Assembly (NCBI GenBank): GCA_009783115.1
Contig: WRHT01000100.1
Span: forward strand, 1 to 5,840
From: Desulfovibrionaceae bacterium
GTDB lineage: Bacteria; Desulfobacterota; Desulfovibrionia; Desulfovibrionales; Desulfovibrionaceae
DNA: 5,840 bases
Direction of reading: 5' to 3'
Shown here: piece after piece, positions 5,729-5,840 of the stretch
Layout: every line of letters begins with the position of its first letter
Numbering within the stretch: position 1 is the first letter of the stretch
Position numbers and translations under genes: made by a program
The notes under the pieces: generated by a model
What the model saw: the letters and a program-made list of their open reading frames with translations, nothing else
What the model was told of the DNA's origin: nothing
Database searches by the model: none

Positions 5729-5840
5729 TCACCAGTCAAAGGTGCTTTTGAAGGCGCGTGCCAGGTCTTCCACCTCTTCCCGCAGACATACGCGGCCGTT
5801 ATAGCGCAGGATGAGGGAGGATCCGCCCTGCACGGCGCCC
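5729..5840 (-). CDS. C-terminal end of an unrecognised protein
   Basis: Reading leftward from the window edge, one frame is open for 36 residues and ends in TGA at 5731-5729. The visible end includes SLILRYNGRVCLREEVEDL and closes with AFKSTFDW. The composition looks like a genuine alternating strand and amphipathic helix, and the stop lies neatly beside the convergent DUF169 stop. I do not recognise the family from so short a piece. Confidence 0.6.
   Translation of the reverse strand, partial: GAVQGGSSLILRYNGRVCLREEVEDLARAFKSTFDW

Noticed and set aside
4669..5739. A 356-codon open frame on the minus strand opposite the DUF169 gene and the WD40 tail
   Set aside because: It lies fully antisense to two well-supported genes, shows no recognisable domain, and long antisense frames are expected in GC-rich coding DNA.

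Overview
The window is GC-rich bacterial DNA, densely packed with genes and free of mobile elements, RNA genes and CRISPR arrays. The mix is a signal-peptide cyclophilin, an NlpC/P60 lipoprotein, a DEAD-box RNA helicase with a CsdA-like C-terminal part, a WD40 propeller with a twin-arginine-like signal, and a DUF169 protein. It points to a Gram-negative anaerobe or microaerophile, possibly of the Desulfobacterota (Desulfovibrio-like). That placement is an inference from gene content and is not firm.

Layout. Positions 1-433 (minus strand) hold the first 144 codons of a secreted peptidyl-prolyl isomerase that runs off the left edge. Positions 636-1385 (minus) encode a complete C40/NlpC-P60 lipoprotein with a probable intrinsic terminator after it. 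Between 1386 and 1523 is a divergent promoter region. It contains a 9-bp inverted repeat next to the nlpC-type start and a plausible sigma70-type promoter for the plus-strand genes. From 1524 to 5724 four plus-strand genes follow one another with gaps of 7, 61 and 47 bp: a small membrane-anchored protein of unknown function, the RNA helicase, a WD40 propeller with a cysteine-rich tail, and a DUF169 protein. The last 112 bp (5729-5840, minus) hold the C-terminus of an unrecognised gene that converges on the DUF169 gene with only 4 bp between stop codons.

How they may work together. The two minus-strand genes both act outside the cytoplasm, one on prolyl bonds and one on cell-wall peptides. The four plus-strand genes could form one transcript. 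The unknown membrane protein and the helicase are so close that translational coupling is likely, but no shared pathway can be read from the sequence.

The most unusual object is the WD40 gene at 3482-4831. It has a 37-residue N-terminal extension, a twin-arginine-like export signal, a seven-bladed propeller, and a 46-residue tail with eight cysteines arranged as repeated CTC motifs around a Pro/Gly linker. The tail looks like a metal-binding or post-translationally modified terminus. No maturase gene is visible in the window.
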